This document shows positions 50,205-64,000 of a stretch of 64,000 nucleotides of DNA, piece after piece; positions within the stretch are counted from its first letter, which is position 1; each line of letters opens with the position of its first letter. The notes under the pieces were generated by a model, which saw only the letters and a list, made by a program, of their open reading frames with translations, made no database searches and was not told where the DNA came from. The DNA lies in the NCBI GenBank assembly GCA_905182985.1, contig CAJJDN010000037.1, positions 245,500-309,499 of the forward strand, read 5' to 3'. The position numbers and the translations under genes are program-made. Source of the DNA: Paramecium sonneborni. Its lineage: Eukaryota > Ciliophora > Oligohymenophorea > Peniculida > Parameciidae.

Positions 50205-51074
50205 GTTATTTGAAAAACTATTTATAAAATAATTAATAAATAAGTAATATAAACATTATATGTGAAAGTAAATATCATTTTAAATATTTTTACTTTTGAC
50301 TAATAAGTTTTTAGTATCATTTCATTAAAGATAAGTTGGTCCAATTACAACTATAAACTATTGTTTTTTATTTTCAAAAATCGTTAAAATATAAAAATAA
50401 ATTTCTAATCATATAATGTAGCATTCATTGGCATTTTATTTAAGAATTACGAGATATCATATTGAAATACTATTTTTTAACATCCTTTGAGTGAAGTTTA
50501 TTTTATATGAATGGTTTATTTATATTATTTTTTAGAATAAATAATAAAAGATTTTGATTAAAAATTGATTTCACTTAAAGATATTTGAGCTACAACTAAT
50601 TTCACTTTGATTCACTTTTTTTATTATCATTAATAAGGTTATTCTAAAAGGAATCCAAAAAATAATGAATAATTATAAAAAGAATCTTCTATAGAATGTC
50701 CGCACTCGTCACATCTTAATTGAAGTATAAATTAATGATAAAATAAAACTAATTGAATATTTTAGTTAATAGAATCGATGAATTTGTAATAAAAATCAAA
50801 TAATTACTTAGTAACAAAAGTAAATTTTTTGTGAACCCTATATTTTGAGTAAAAAAAACATTGCTTTTGTACTAGAAAAATAAGTATTAAAATATAATAT
50901 TAGTAGAAATATCACTATATTTAAAGGAGTTAAGCAAATTCACCAGTATATTGTTTCTCAACTTTAATAATTGAGTTTATATATAGTTTGTTGCAAATCT
51001 TTATTATATATTTTTATCACATATAAACATGACAAATCTGATAGGGAAATATAAATAATTAAATTAAATTTTGA
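50205..51074. other. Intergenic, A+T-rich
   Basis: About 870 bp, the longest gene-free stretch here. TGA in all frames; no RNA gene, repeat or conserved motif recognised. Confidence 0.4.
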
Positions 51075-52468
51075 ATGATGCCTAATGATAAGTAAGTTAT
51101 TTATTTATCAATTGTAGTTAATTGGAATGTTATGAAATGGAGGATGATAAATTGTCAGCTAAAGCAACTACAAAAAAAATACAAAATAGGAAAATATGGT
51201 CTTAGAAAGAAGACAAATTGTTAGAAAGAGCAATTCATGAACTTGGAACTAATTGGAAGGAAGTCGCAAAACATTTATATAACAGAAATCCTTCTTAATG
51301 CGCTTAAAGGTGGAAGAGAATTAAGCCTGTGTCAGTATGTTTAATTTTAAATAAGCCCAGTAACGCTCTCGACATTCTTGGAGTGCAATTGAAGATTAAT
51401 AGTTATTAGAATTAGTTTAAATACATAAAAGAAATTGGGGAATGATTGCCAGCATAATGAATTGGAGAACGGGAAAGTAAATTCGAGAACGATTTATAAA
51501 TAAATTAAATCCTGAAATTAGAGCTGAACCATGGTCAAAGGAGGAAGATCTTATTGTCATGGAAGCATATTAAAAATATGGATCAAGATGGACAGAAATA
51601 TCCAAGTTATTAAAAGGGAGACCTGTATAATTTATTATTAAAATTTATTAGGAAAATATGATAAAAAATAGGTTTTATTCCTTTATTAGGAAAGAATATA
51701 TGAATATTTAAAATCCTTATTATGTGATACCTAATTCTTAATAAAAAACGGATGCTGAACAATTAAAATCAACTTAATTTTCAAATGATATCAATAAGGA
51801 TGATTAAAATGAAAATAGTTTATCATGCCAAAGCAGTGTTTTAAAAAAGAAGAAATAATCTAAAATCTAAAAGAAAAAAATGAAAAAATAAAATTCAAGA
51901 AAGAAACAAAAAGAACCAGAAAAAAAAATAAATAATAATATTCTTAAAGAGTAAAATGAAGAAGTTTTAAATGAAATTATCTCAGCTGAGAGTTGCGAAG
52001 TTTAAGTTAAAGAAGAGGATGATAATGAAATTTAAGCAAATAAAATTGCATAAAGTGTTTTAAGTTTAAGCTTAAACAATAATCTCAATCAGATTCATAA
52101 CGCATTAAATTCTTAACAGTTATTTAATGAACCATTAAGATCCCTATACAATTCTTAAGTCTTTTAAAACTAACCCTCATAATAATAGCAATTTTAATAA
52201 TAATAATGTAAATATTTTTACTAAATTAGACATTGCTGCTATGTATTTTAAATATTATGAAGGAATTGCTAATTTAATCAAAAGCTAAAGCCTTTCATAA
52301 TCATAATTACTAAAAGAGAGCCCTCCAATCTTATCAAATGTTTCTAGTCAAGAAACAAATTAATCTTCACTGATGTAACTTTCACTATCAAATATGAATT
52401 TTTGTTAATTTCCTTACATATTGAGACAAGAGTCTTTTCCTCATTCAATGAACAATTCATAATTTTGA
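51075..52468 (+). CDS. Three-repeat Myb DNA-binding protein, second gene
   Basis: 430 residues after introns of 26, 26, 27 and 22 nt (length then divides by three). Start chosen at 51075 (MMPNDNQLECYEMEDDK) because a 26-nt intron joins it to the frame; ATG 51137 is the alternative. Repeats: R1 RKIWSQKEDKLLERAIHELG...WKEVAKHLYNRNPSQCAQRW; R2 HSWSAIEDQQLLELVQIHKR...WGMIASIMNWRTGKQIRERF; R3 EPWSKEEDLIVMEAYQKYGS...WTEISKLLKGR...IKNRF. It is a different paralogue from the Myb at 16631. The C-terminal half is Lys-, then Gln/Ser-rich, probably disordered. A transcription factor role is inferred. Confidence 0.9.
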
Positions 52469-52936
52469 AAGTAAGTTTGAGCCTTTTCACTTATCAAATA
52501 TATATTTTTATTTTTTTTTAAATTGTATTACTTATAATTTAATAGATCTAAATAAAATCTAATTTTCCTTATCAATTTAACATGGATATGGTTTAAATAA
52601 TTATAATAATAACATATATCAAATCGTCCATTTAATAATTATATATAATGTAAATATGTGAAGTTTAATCAAATGTTATTATTTTTTTATATATCAAAAT
52701 AAGATTTGTTTGGTGTAAAAATAATCTTTTGATATTTTATTATACAATATTTTTCATGATTTAATATTAAAAAGATTAATTAAATTTCATTTACAATTAA
52801 ATTTCTATTATATTAAAGAAAAGAAGTAATAACCTTTGAGATTCTAGGATATTTTAAAAGTATCACAAACGATCAGTTTGTTTTACAATAGATTTTAAAT
52901 AATTAATTATATTTTTTAATTTCTATCATCAAAATT
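52469..52936. other. Intergenic, A+T-rich
   Basis: About 470 bp between two plus-strand genes; nothing recognised. Confidence 0.4.
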
Positions 52937-53900
52937 ATGATAAGGACAGGAGAATAAAATCTATGTCCAATATGCGATAAAAAGCTGGAGGAGAATAATG
53001 TAATATTATTTCCTAAATGCAATCACGCCTTGTGCAGAGATTGTTTAAGAGAATCTTTCGAATATAAAATCAAAGAATAATAAGTTTAACTTAAGTTTTT
53101 TGTTTGTTTTACCTGTCAAATTTAGCTTGAAAATAATCAATGGATTTAAAAAGTAGTAGATTAAAAGACTTTTAACAAGTATTGTGATCAATTAATTGAT
53201 CAAAAAATGGTTGATAATTTAAACAGTGATGAAATTGTTGTAACTTGTAAAAATTAAGTTTGTTAATAAACATATTTGATATGGAAATATGCAGGTTATT
53301 ATATTAATAATTTTAGATTATTATAAATGTCCAAAATGTAATGTTGAATTTTGTAGAAAATGTAATAATTAACATAATAATGAAATGCCGTGTGAAAAGG
53401 AACAGAATAGTTATATAGTTATGAAATAAAATTTTGAGATAAGTAAATGCCCATAATGCTCATTTAAAGTTACAAAAATAGGTGGATGCAATTTTATGAC
53501 TTGCATATGTGGAACACATTTTTGCTATAGATGTGATATGTTATTAAAAAGAGAAGTAAATTCTATTAATAATAAGGATCATCATAAACATTATTAACAA
53601 AACGACACTTCCTTGAGCTGTAAAGCATAAAATAGGTAATCTCTACCAGATAAGGAATAAAAAAAAGAAAAAAAGAAAATCAAAATTGTTGAGATAAATT
53701 AGATTCCTTGTAAACTTTGTTCAAAATTTCTTGATTCTAAGAATAAGAATCATATTTATTAATGTAGTTCAGAAGGTTGTAATCGACAATTGTATTGCAC
53801 CTTTGGTGAAACCTTTATGAATGAATAAGATATTGAATAACATTTACAGAAATGTTTTCCTAAGAATGATTAAATTTATAGTTCAAATAATTTAGGATGA
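52937..53900 (+). CDS. RBR (RING-IBR-RING) E3 ubiquitin ligase
   Basis: 313 residues after one 22-nt intron. RING1: LCPICDKKLEENNVILFPKC, then NHALCRDCLRESF. IBR: YYKCPKCNVEFCRKC and CNNQHNNEMPCE. RING2: SKCPQCSFKVTKIGGCNFMT with CICGTHFCYRCDML; the Cys in GGCN is the position that forms the ubiquitin thioester in this family, though the following His is replaced by Phe. A fourth Cys cluster (PCKLCSKFLDSKNKNHIYQC, SSEGCNRQLYC) lies at the C-terminus and may be another zinc finger. The substrate is unknown. Its 3' end overlaps the antisense gene by about 18 bp. Confidence 0.88.
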
Positions 53901-55688
53901 TTATTTTACAACTCTAGCTAGAGTTTGTTACAAATTTTATAGTTCTTATATATAACTTAAAATTAAAAATATATATTTTACCCTCTTGGGATTATAACAA
54001 TTTCTGCTGTTGGCATTTATGAAAAATATGATTGCATTTTAACTATCTCTGTCAAAGGTATTTTTTCAATAAATTTAGGTGGTGAAGAATTCTTTATAAA
54101 TTTATTAAAATTGTTAGCATTTTTGTTTATATTAAAGATATCTTTAGTTTAAATTGGTTTACTTATTTCATAAATATTCTCTTTTTAAGGTTATTAAGAA
54201 TATTTGTAATAGTTAAGGTCTTTAGAATTATTTAATTGCTTTAGCTGAAGATCTAATTTTGTATCCCAACTTCTAAATCTTTCTAAATTTATTGGAGATT
54301 AATCTCTTCCTGATTATCTTGATAATAATGCTTATGATTATCTTTTTGGTTTAAATAAATTAGAAAATGAGTTTTCTTATTTATTGAAAGAATCATTTTA
54401 ATCCATTTTAAATAATTGATCCACTTTCCTTTATTGATAATAAACATTATTTTATGAGTAATTCTTATCAATAAATTTCTTCTGATTACTGCTAATAAAA
54501 AACCTAATTTTACAAGATTTCTTCCATATTTAATCCTCCTGGTAAACTTTTCTTTGGTGAAGATCTAGCCATATATTTTGCTACATTTCCTTCTCTAATT
54601 ATAATTTGAAAAATTTATTACGTATTTTTTCTTTCATGTTTTTTCCAACTTGTCAACAAAATTGGTTTCTTATCTTACTGAGGAATAAATGGCTCTCTTT
54701 AACTAATATTATTTCGTATTTCTTTTCTAAAATCAGCTAATTAAACTTTGTTCACTTAATTTGTTGTTGAAAATGTTTAAAAAGACCCGTTTTATTTTTC
54801 ATATCTTTATTGTTTAGACTTTTATTATCTAAAATATTATTACAGGTGAAAATAGAGATGGTGATCGCATAACGACTGTATTTTAATATTAATTTAATTT
54901 GAATTATAAATTCTTACTAACCATAAAAATTTCTAATTCAATTCTAAATATATATTATAATTTGTTTATTTTGCATATTTTCAATTAGATTTATATTAAA
55001 ATAGTGCTAAGACTATAACATTACCTTCATCATAAATTGTTTTAATTACAAAATAATTAAATAAGGATAAAATTAATTTATTAACAAAAAATATAGTATT
55101 AACAAGCAATTTTGTTATTATCACAATTCTCATTATTAATATTCTTAATATGTGTATTACCCAATTTAAGGAGCTAAATCTATTATTCTTAATTCTAAGG
55201 TATCAATATTCTAAATTATTTCTTAATCATCATGTTACAGTTTCTAAATTTACTCTTATAACAAGGCAAACTCTCCAGTTTAAACGATTTCAAATTAATT
55301 TATTTTCTTGAATAATCTATCCAAGGCTTACTTATTTTAATTTATGTATGCTTTAGCTGATATCATATTCTAAATTTATTTAATCTTTCTTTTATTAATG
55401 TTCCACGGTCTAAATCTAATTTCGTAATTGACTTATTGCTTCTCTCAATGGTTTCATACTTTATCGAGAATTAACAATTAGATCCTGTTAATAAATTAAT
55501 CAGTATACTCTAACTTCTCGTATGTGTTCGTAAGCTGTGGAAATAAATACTTCTTATGATAATGTGTCTTCATAATGACTTATATTCATCTATAAAACTC
55601 TTGTTGAATCTGGAAACGATTCAATTCTGGTAGAATCATTATTCAATTTGTAGCCACTACAAGAGGAAGCACTTATTGATTTTTTCAT
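53883..55688 (-). CDS. Coiled-coil and Ser/Pro-rich protein, exon structure partly unresolved (possibly two genes)
   Basis: The N-terminal part starts MKKSISASSCSGYKLNNDST and, after 24- and 25-nt introns, forms a coiled coil (REAISQLRNQIQTVEHQQKK, then DDQEIIQNIDTLELRIIDLA). The C-terminal part reads MRSPSLFSP, then DFRKEIRNNISQREPFIPQQ, AKYMARSSPKKSLPGG and RQSGRDQSPINLERFRSWDT. The join between them (about 54900-55170) could not be settled, so two adjacent genes are possible. A final 26-nt intron leads to a TGA at 53883-53885, inside the 3' end of the RBR gene on the other strand. No family recognised. Confidence 0.5.
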
Positions 55689-56256
55689 TAAAATAATAAA
55701 AATTAATATAAACTTTTAAAATATTAGTCTTATCGAAATGAAATTTTTATTGATAGTAAAATCACTCTTCACATGATCAAAAAAAAAATCTTTAATGATT
55801 CAACTAAAATCTTATCTTATCTGGTTTTCATTTTTTATACTTCTAAATTTTATTGAATATATATTATTGTGAAATCCTCAAATGTTCATTCAATAACTAA
55901 AAATATAAAAAAAGAGGTTCAAGTAAATAATTGCAAAAAAAAAATTAATTGCATTAAAATTTTTCCATCTATTTTATTATTAATAAATTAATTAAATAAA
56001 ATCTAATCAATTCAGCTTTATTAAAAAAGAAAATTTATTTTTCCAAATTTCAAAATATATCCATTTGAGCTTAATACCAAAATAGTTAAAAGTAGAATAT
56101 GTCCTGTAATTCAAATTTTTTTTTCTTAAATTTATTCATGAATACTCAGATGAAAATTTAATAAAATTACAGCATAATTTTCTTTTATCTATTAACATAA
56201 TTCTTATAGAATTAGATATATAAGTTTAAATCCAATTATTAATCACATTATTTCCA
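55689..56256. other. Intergenic, divergent promoter region
   Basis: About 570 bp between divergent genes; A+T-rich, nothing recognised. Confidence 0.4.
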
Positions 56257-57885
56257 ATGATTAATCAATTCTATCCACAATATCAGTAATAAAACTGTCT
56301 AGAGCATGAAACAGAGAAACTAGGGTATATTTATTACAAAATTGATGAAGAAATAGTTTAATATTATTGCACAAAGTGTCTTTCTGAAAATGAGGAACTC
56401 TCTCACAAAGTTTAACCAATATCTAAAATTATATTAGAAATTGAAGCAATGCTGTTAATAAAAAGAAGTTCAATACTTAATGAATTAAAGAAGATGAAGA
56501 CAGAAATAGAAAAATATAAATAAAATATCTTGGATATTTTACTTAAATGGTAACACGCAGTCATTGAAATCGAACAGATGACCAAAACCTATTAATTCGA
56601 TGAATAAGTGATAGTTTTATTTTCTTAAAACTAATTTAATACTAATTTGGAAGATTCTCATTTCAGAATTAAAATTGAGTAGGAAATAGATAATTAAGTC
56701 TCAAAAATTTAGTACTAATTAGATTAAATAAGAATTTCTCTTATAAAGTTTAATTAGTTAATTTCTGTGAATAATTATTTATAATAGAATTATGAAAACT
56801 AATTTTACAAACTAATGGGAGAACAAGAATAGTGTGATTATGCTTGTGGAATAGAATTAAATCATTAAAATGATATTATGGTTGCTAGTTGCGAATCAGT
56901 GATTAAAATTTGGTAATTAGAAAAATCATAAATTGGAAATTCATATAAACTAAATTAGATATAAACATTAAATTAACACACTAAGAGAATTCTATGTTCT
57001 GTATATAGTAAAAAAATTAATTGGTTTGCAACGAGCGGATGCGATGGTAAAGTATTTTGTTTTAAACTGATTGATAATTAATGGGTAGCTTCGGCGCCTG
57101 TGATACACCATGAAAGTAGTGTTTATTGTATGATTTTAAATAAAAATGAAGATAGGTTAATATCAGGTGGATTTGAAAAGAAAATAGTTGTATGGAAAAT
57201 AAATTAAGATTAAAACACAATAAATTTTGATCAGGTATTGTAAGAATGTAAAGGCTTCATATAATCTATTGCAATTAATGTTTTAGATACATATTTAATT
57301 TCAAGTGATATAGATTGTACATTAAATCTTTGGGAAAAGAATATGTAGACTTCAAAATATAATTTCTTACAAAAATATATTTTGAATTAAAATAGTAATG
57401 TTTACAGAATAACATTTTTGGAAAATAATGAATTTGCTATACAATACGAACACAAAGACATTATTAGCATTTTTTAAATAAAAAATTCGCAAATAATTTA
57501 AAAGTAAAAATTTGACTTAAATTTAAATGTCAAAAATTTTGATGGAGATTATTTATTTCCTTCTATTTACCATTAAAAAAAAAAAATATTAGTCTAAAAA
57601 TTCAACAGATATATTTTTATTATTAAAAGGTTTAATAATGGAATGTTTAAAATCATTTAAATTATAGATTGTTAAGACAGTTTTAATTATGGTACTTTAA
57701 GTAATGATGGAAATATATTAATTGTTTGGGATCTTCATTCTAAAAAATTTAAAATATATTCTATCCTTATGAATGAAAATAATAGTCTTTTTGAAAGTTA
57801 TGGATACATTAGTATAGAATAAACAAAAATAAGAGAAACTAGAGAAAATAGAGAAAATAGATAGAATTCAGAAATAAGAATATGA
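56257..57885 (+). CDS. WD40-repeat protein with N-terminal Cys/His cluster and coiled coil
   Basis: Intronless, 542 residues. The N-terminus has CLEHETEKLGYIYYKIDE, then YYCTKCLSENEELSHK, a spacing like a B-box-type zinc finger. It is followed by a coiled coil (IEAMLLIKRSSILNELKKMK, then EIEQMTKTY) and a beta-propeller from residue ~200. WD-type strands include DIMVASCESVIKIWQL, WFATSGCDGKVFCFKL, RLISGGFEKKIVVWKI, LISSDIDCTLNLWEKN and DGNILIVWDLHSKK. The architecture recalls TRIM-like scaffolds and belongs to a type common in Paramecium; the partner is unknown. The C-terminus has an ETRENRENRQN repeat. Confidence 0.82.
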
Positions 57886-57952
57886 AAATAATGAAATTTG
57901 ATAATTAAAATATCTATTTTACAATTGATATTATTATAGAATAATTATTTCA

Positions 57953-59376
57953 TCATCTAAAATACATCAAGCTTCTGGCTGTAAGATCAGCAACTTTAGA
58001 TACATCTTCTTCTTGATTAACCCAATATTCAGTGAAATCTTTTTTATCTTATTCATTTTAAATGTCAATTCTTCTGAAAACATGATAGTCATATGCAACA
58101 TGATCTTTCTAAAATTATAATAGATTAATGGATTACCCATTCTTATGGAACTTCAGTTCCTCTCCAAACCCATGCTCCTCTGATTTCCAAATTAGGTTCA
58201 TCACCATAAACACCATGAATAGCGAAGGAGTATTTTCTGAAATTTTAATCTAATCTTTAATTGATAAATCCTTTCATTAAATTATTGGTTAAAATAAGTT
58301 ATTTGCCTTCATTTTAAGATTTATTATAAGTAATAATCCATAATGACAATCCTTGAGTATCAACTGTTGAGAAAAGTTGTTCAATATTTTTGGCAATATC
58401 TTTTTCAGCAAAGAAAGTTCTTTTGTAATCATCAATATTGAATGGAGATGGAGGCAATAAATCTAAAGGATTCTTTTTCTTCTCTATAACAGGCTCATCA
58501 TCTTCTTAAGCTTATTATTTTTATGCTTCTTTTGGTTTTTATTCCTTAAGTTTTTCATCTTTTTTTTTTTATTCTTTAGGTTTTTCATCTTTTTTTTTTT
58601 ATTCTTTAGGTTTTTCTTCTTTAGGCTTTTATTCTTTAGATTTCTCATCTTTAGTTTTTTATTCATTTTGTTATAGAACTTATTTTGGTAATGGGAAGGC
58701 CTCTTTACATAGTCTGACTCTTCCAAAATTCTTATATTAATATTTAATATACTTTTAAGAATTGAGGAAGTTCAGTTACAGTAGTGAACCATTTCATAAG
58801 TGATGGATATGATTTTCTTGTTTTTTCATCAATTAACAAGGTGAAAAATGGTGCAATTCTAACAATAAGTATTATATCTGCAATAGTTAATTTATTTCCA
58901 ACTAAAAATGTAGAATTCTTGAAATGGGTTTCTAATTATTTTAATTTATTATTAATAATGTTTTTAGCAGATTTGAATGAATCCTCATCAGTTGGGACAT
59001 ACCCCCATAATTAAGGGAAAGTTGTCATGAAATTTGGATCTAATTCATTTACAGTCCAATCAATCCATTAATCAACTAAAGATTATTAAAAGGCATTGGC
59101 ACTTTAGAATATTTATATATATATTTACCCATATAATCCTGATTCTAATTTAGATCGAGTAAGGTATCTACATATAGCATTGCTTTCATATAAAAATCCA
59201 TCAGTTGTTTAAATAACAGGAACTTTAGCAAATGGGTTTCTTGCTTTATGTTCCTATGATTCACATTGATCGTATCCAACTTCAACTAATTCAACTGGTA
59301 TTTAAAGAAGATCTGCTACAAGATGAACTTGACAAAGTCTAGGATTATTTGATGGCCCAAATAACTTGAGTGACAT
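57953..59376 (-). CDS. Elongation factor 1-gamma (eEF1B-gamma)
   Basis: Structural subunit of the eEF1B GDP/GTP exchange factor for eEF1A. 448 residues after introns of 28, 22 and 27 nt. N-terminal GST-like module: MSLKLFGPSNNPRLCQVHLV, then NPFAKVPVIQTTDGFLYESN, AICRYLTR and VDQWIDWTVNELDPNFMTTF. A charged linker of tandem EKPKEQKKKD units (58517-58680) follows. The C-terminal EF1G domain (LLPPSPFNIDDYKRTFFAEK, TQGLSLWIITYNKSQNEGKQ, GAWVWRGTEVPQEW) ends ADLTARSLMYFR. The Lys-rich linker is longer and more repetitive than in animals. It is followed by the double-kinase gene's stop 53 bp upstream, same strand. Confidence 0.95.
58517..58680 (-). repeat. Tandem repeat in eEF1B-gamma linker
   Basis: Units of about 30 bp encoding EKPKEQKKKD, with the best copies at 58557-58617. 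Plus strand shows runs of T interrupted by ATTCTTTAGG. Likely to vary in copy number. Confidence 0.8.
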
Positions 59377-59428
59377 ATTTTAATAAAAGATATTAAATTT
59401 AAATCACTTATTATGAATGGGAATTCTT

Positions 59429-63966
<4,538 letters not shown>

Positions 63967-64000
63967 TTAATAAATTTCATGCATTCAAATATACTAATGA

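Noticed and set aside
58484..58726. Lysine-rich ORF on the minus strand
   Set aside because: It is a shifted frame of the repetitive eEF1B-gamma linker; the true frame gives EKPKEQKKKD repeats joined to both conserved domains.

Overview
The window is macronuclear-type DNA from an oligohymenophorean ciliate, most likely a Paramecium species. Three sequence signals support this. First, every recognisable gene reads through TAA and TAG as glutamine and ends only at TGA. Second, almost every intron is tiny (about 20-34 nt, GTA...TAG or GTA...AAG). Removing them makes lengths divisible by three and restores conserved motifs, for example in GAPDH, ATP synthase alpha and glycogen phosphorylase. Third, the DNA is extremely A+T-rich with short intergenic gaps. 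Ordinary ORF callers see only fragments because they treat TAA/TAG as stops, so nearly all models here were rebuilt by hand under the ciliate code.

Layout, left to right (strand): ATP synthase alpha, 5' end only (-); a C2-like/UPF0592 fusion (-); complex I NDUFA2 (+); two LITAF-domain proteins (-); a polyQ coiled-coil protein (-); a thioredoxin-domain protein (-); tRNA m7G methyltransferase METTL1/Trm8 (-); a coiled-coil protein (+); malectin (+); an ATG13-like protein (+); an acidic HTH-like protein (-); a three-repeat Myb (+); GAPDH (+); two diverged copies of a UFD2/UBE4 U-box ligase (-); a MORN-repeat protein (+); WASH1 (+); a coiled-coil protein and a Q-rich protein (-); a secreted NOTUM/pectin-acetylesterase-like hydrolase (-); a cyclic-nucleotide-binding protein (-); glycogen phosphorylase (+); a SAPS-like PP6 regulatory subunit (-); a small unknown (-); chorismate synthase (-); a KDM6/UTX-type JmjC demethylase (-); a coiled-coil protein with a GAR-like tail (-); a TMX-like membrane thioredoxin (+); a second Myb (+); an RBR E3 ligase (+); a Ser/Pro-rich coiled-coil protein (-); a WD40 protein (+); eEF1B-gamma (-); and a giant double-kinase gene (-).

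Assembly warning. Six single N bases (5352, 10385, 17614, 21397, 36147, 43429) each separate two neighbouring copies of a 1.1-1.3 kb segment. Five of the six pairs look identical and are almost certainly unmerged overlaps between contig ends, not tandem duplications, so their genes (LITAF, thioredoxin, METTL1, Myb, glycogen phosphorylase, chorismate synthase) are listed twice but should be counted once. The pair at 21397 is different: it is identical in the 3' end of GAPDH, then diverges into two clearly different UFD2 genes. That join probably links two paralogous (whole-genome-duplication) loci and may be chimeric.

The most striking gene is at 59429-63966. It encodes a NAK-family kinase, an ANTH-like membrane-adaptor domain, a polyglutamine tract of about 250 residues written almost entirely with the reassigned stop codon TAA, a linker with clathrin/AP2-type short motifs, and a second TKL-type kinase domain, all in one spliced frame of about 1463 codons. 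Neighbouring genes are mostly unrelated housekeeping, trafficking and signalling genes, as expected for a ciliate. Several touch membrane traffic (WASH1, LITAF, ATG13-like, NAK-ANTH) or ubiquitin (UFD2, RBR), but no operon logic is visible.
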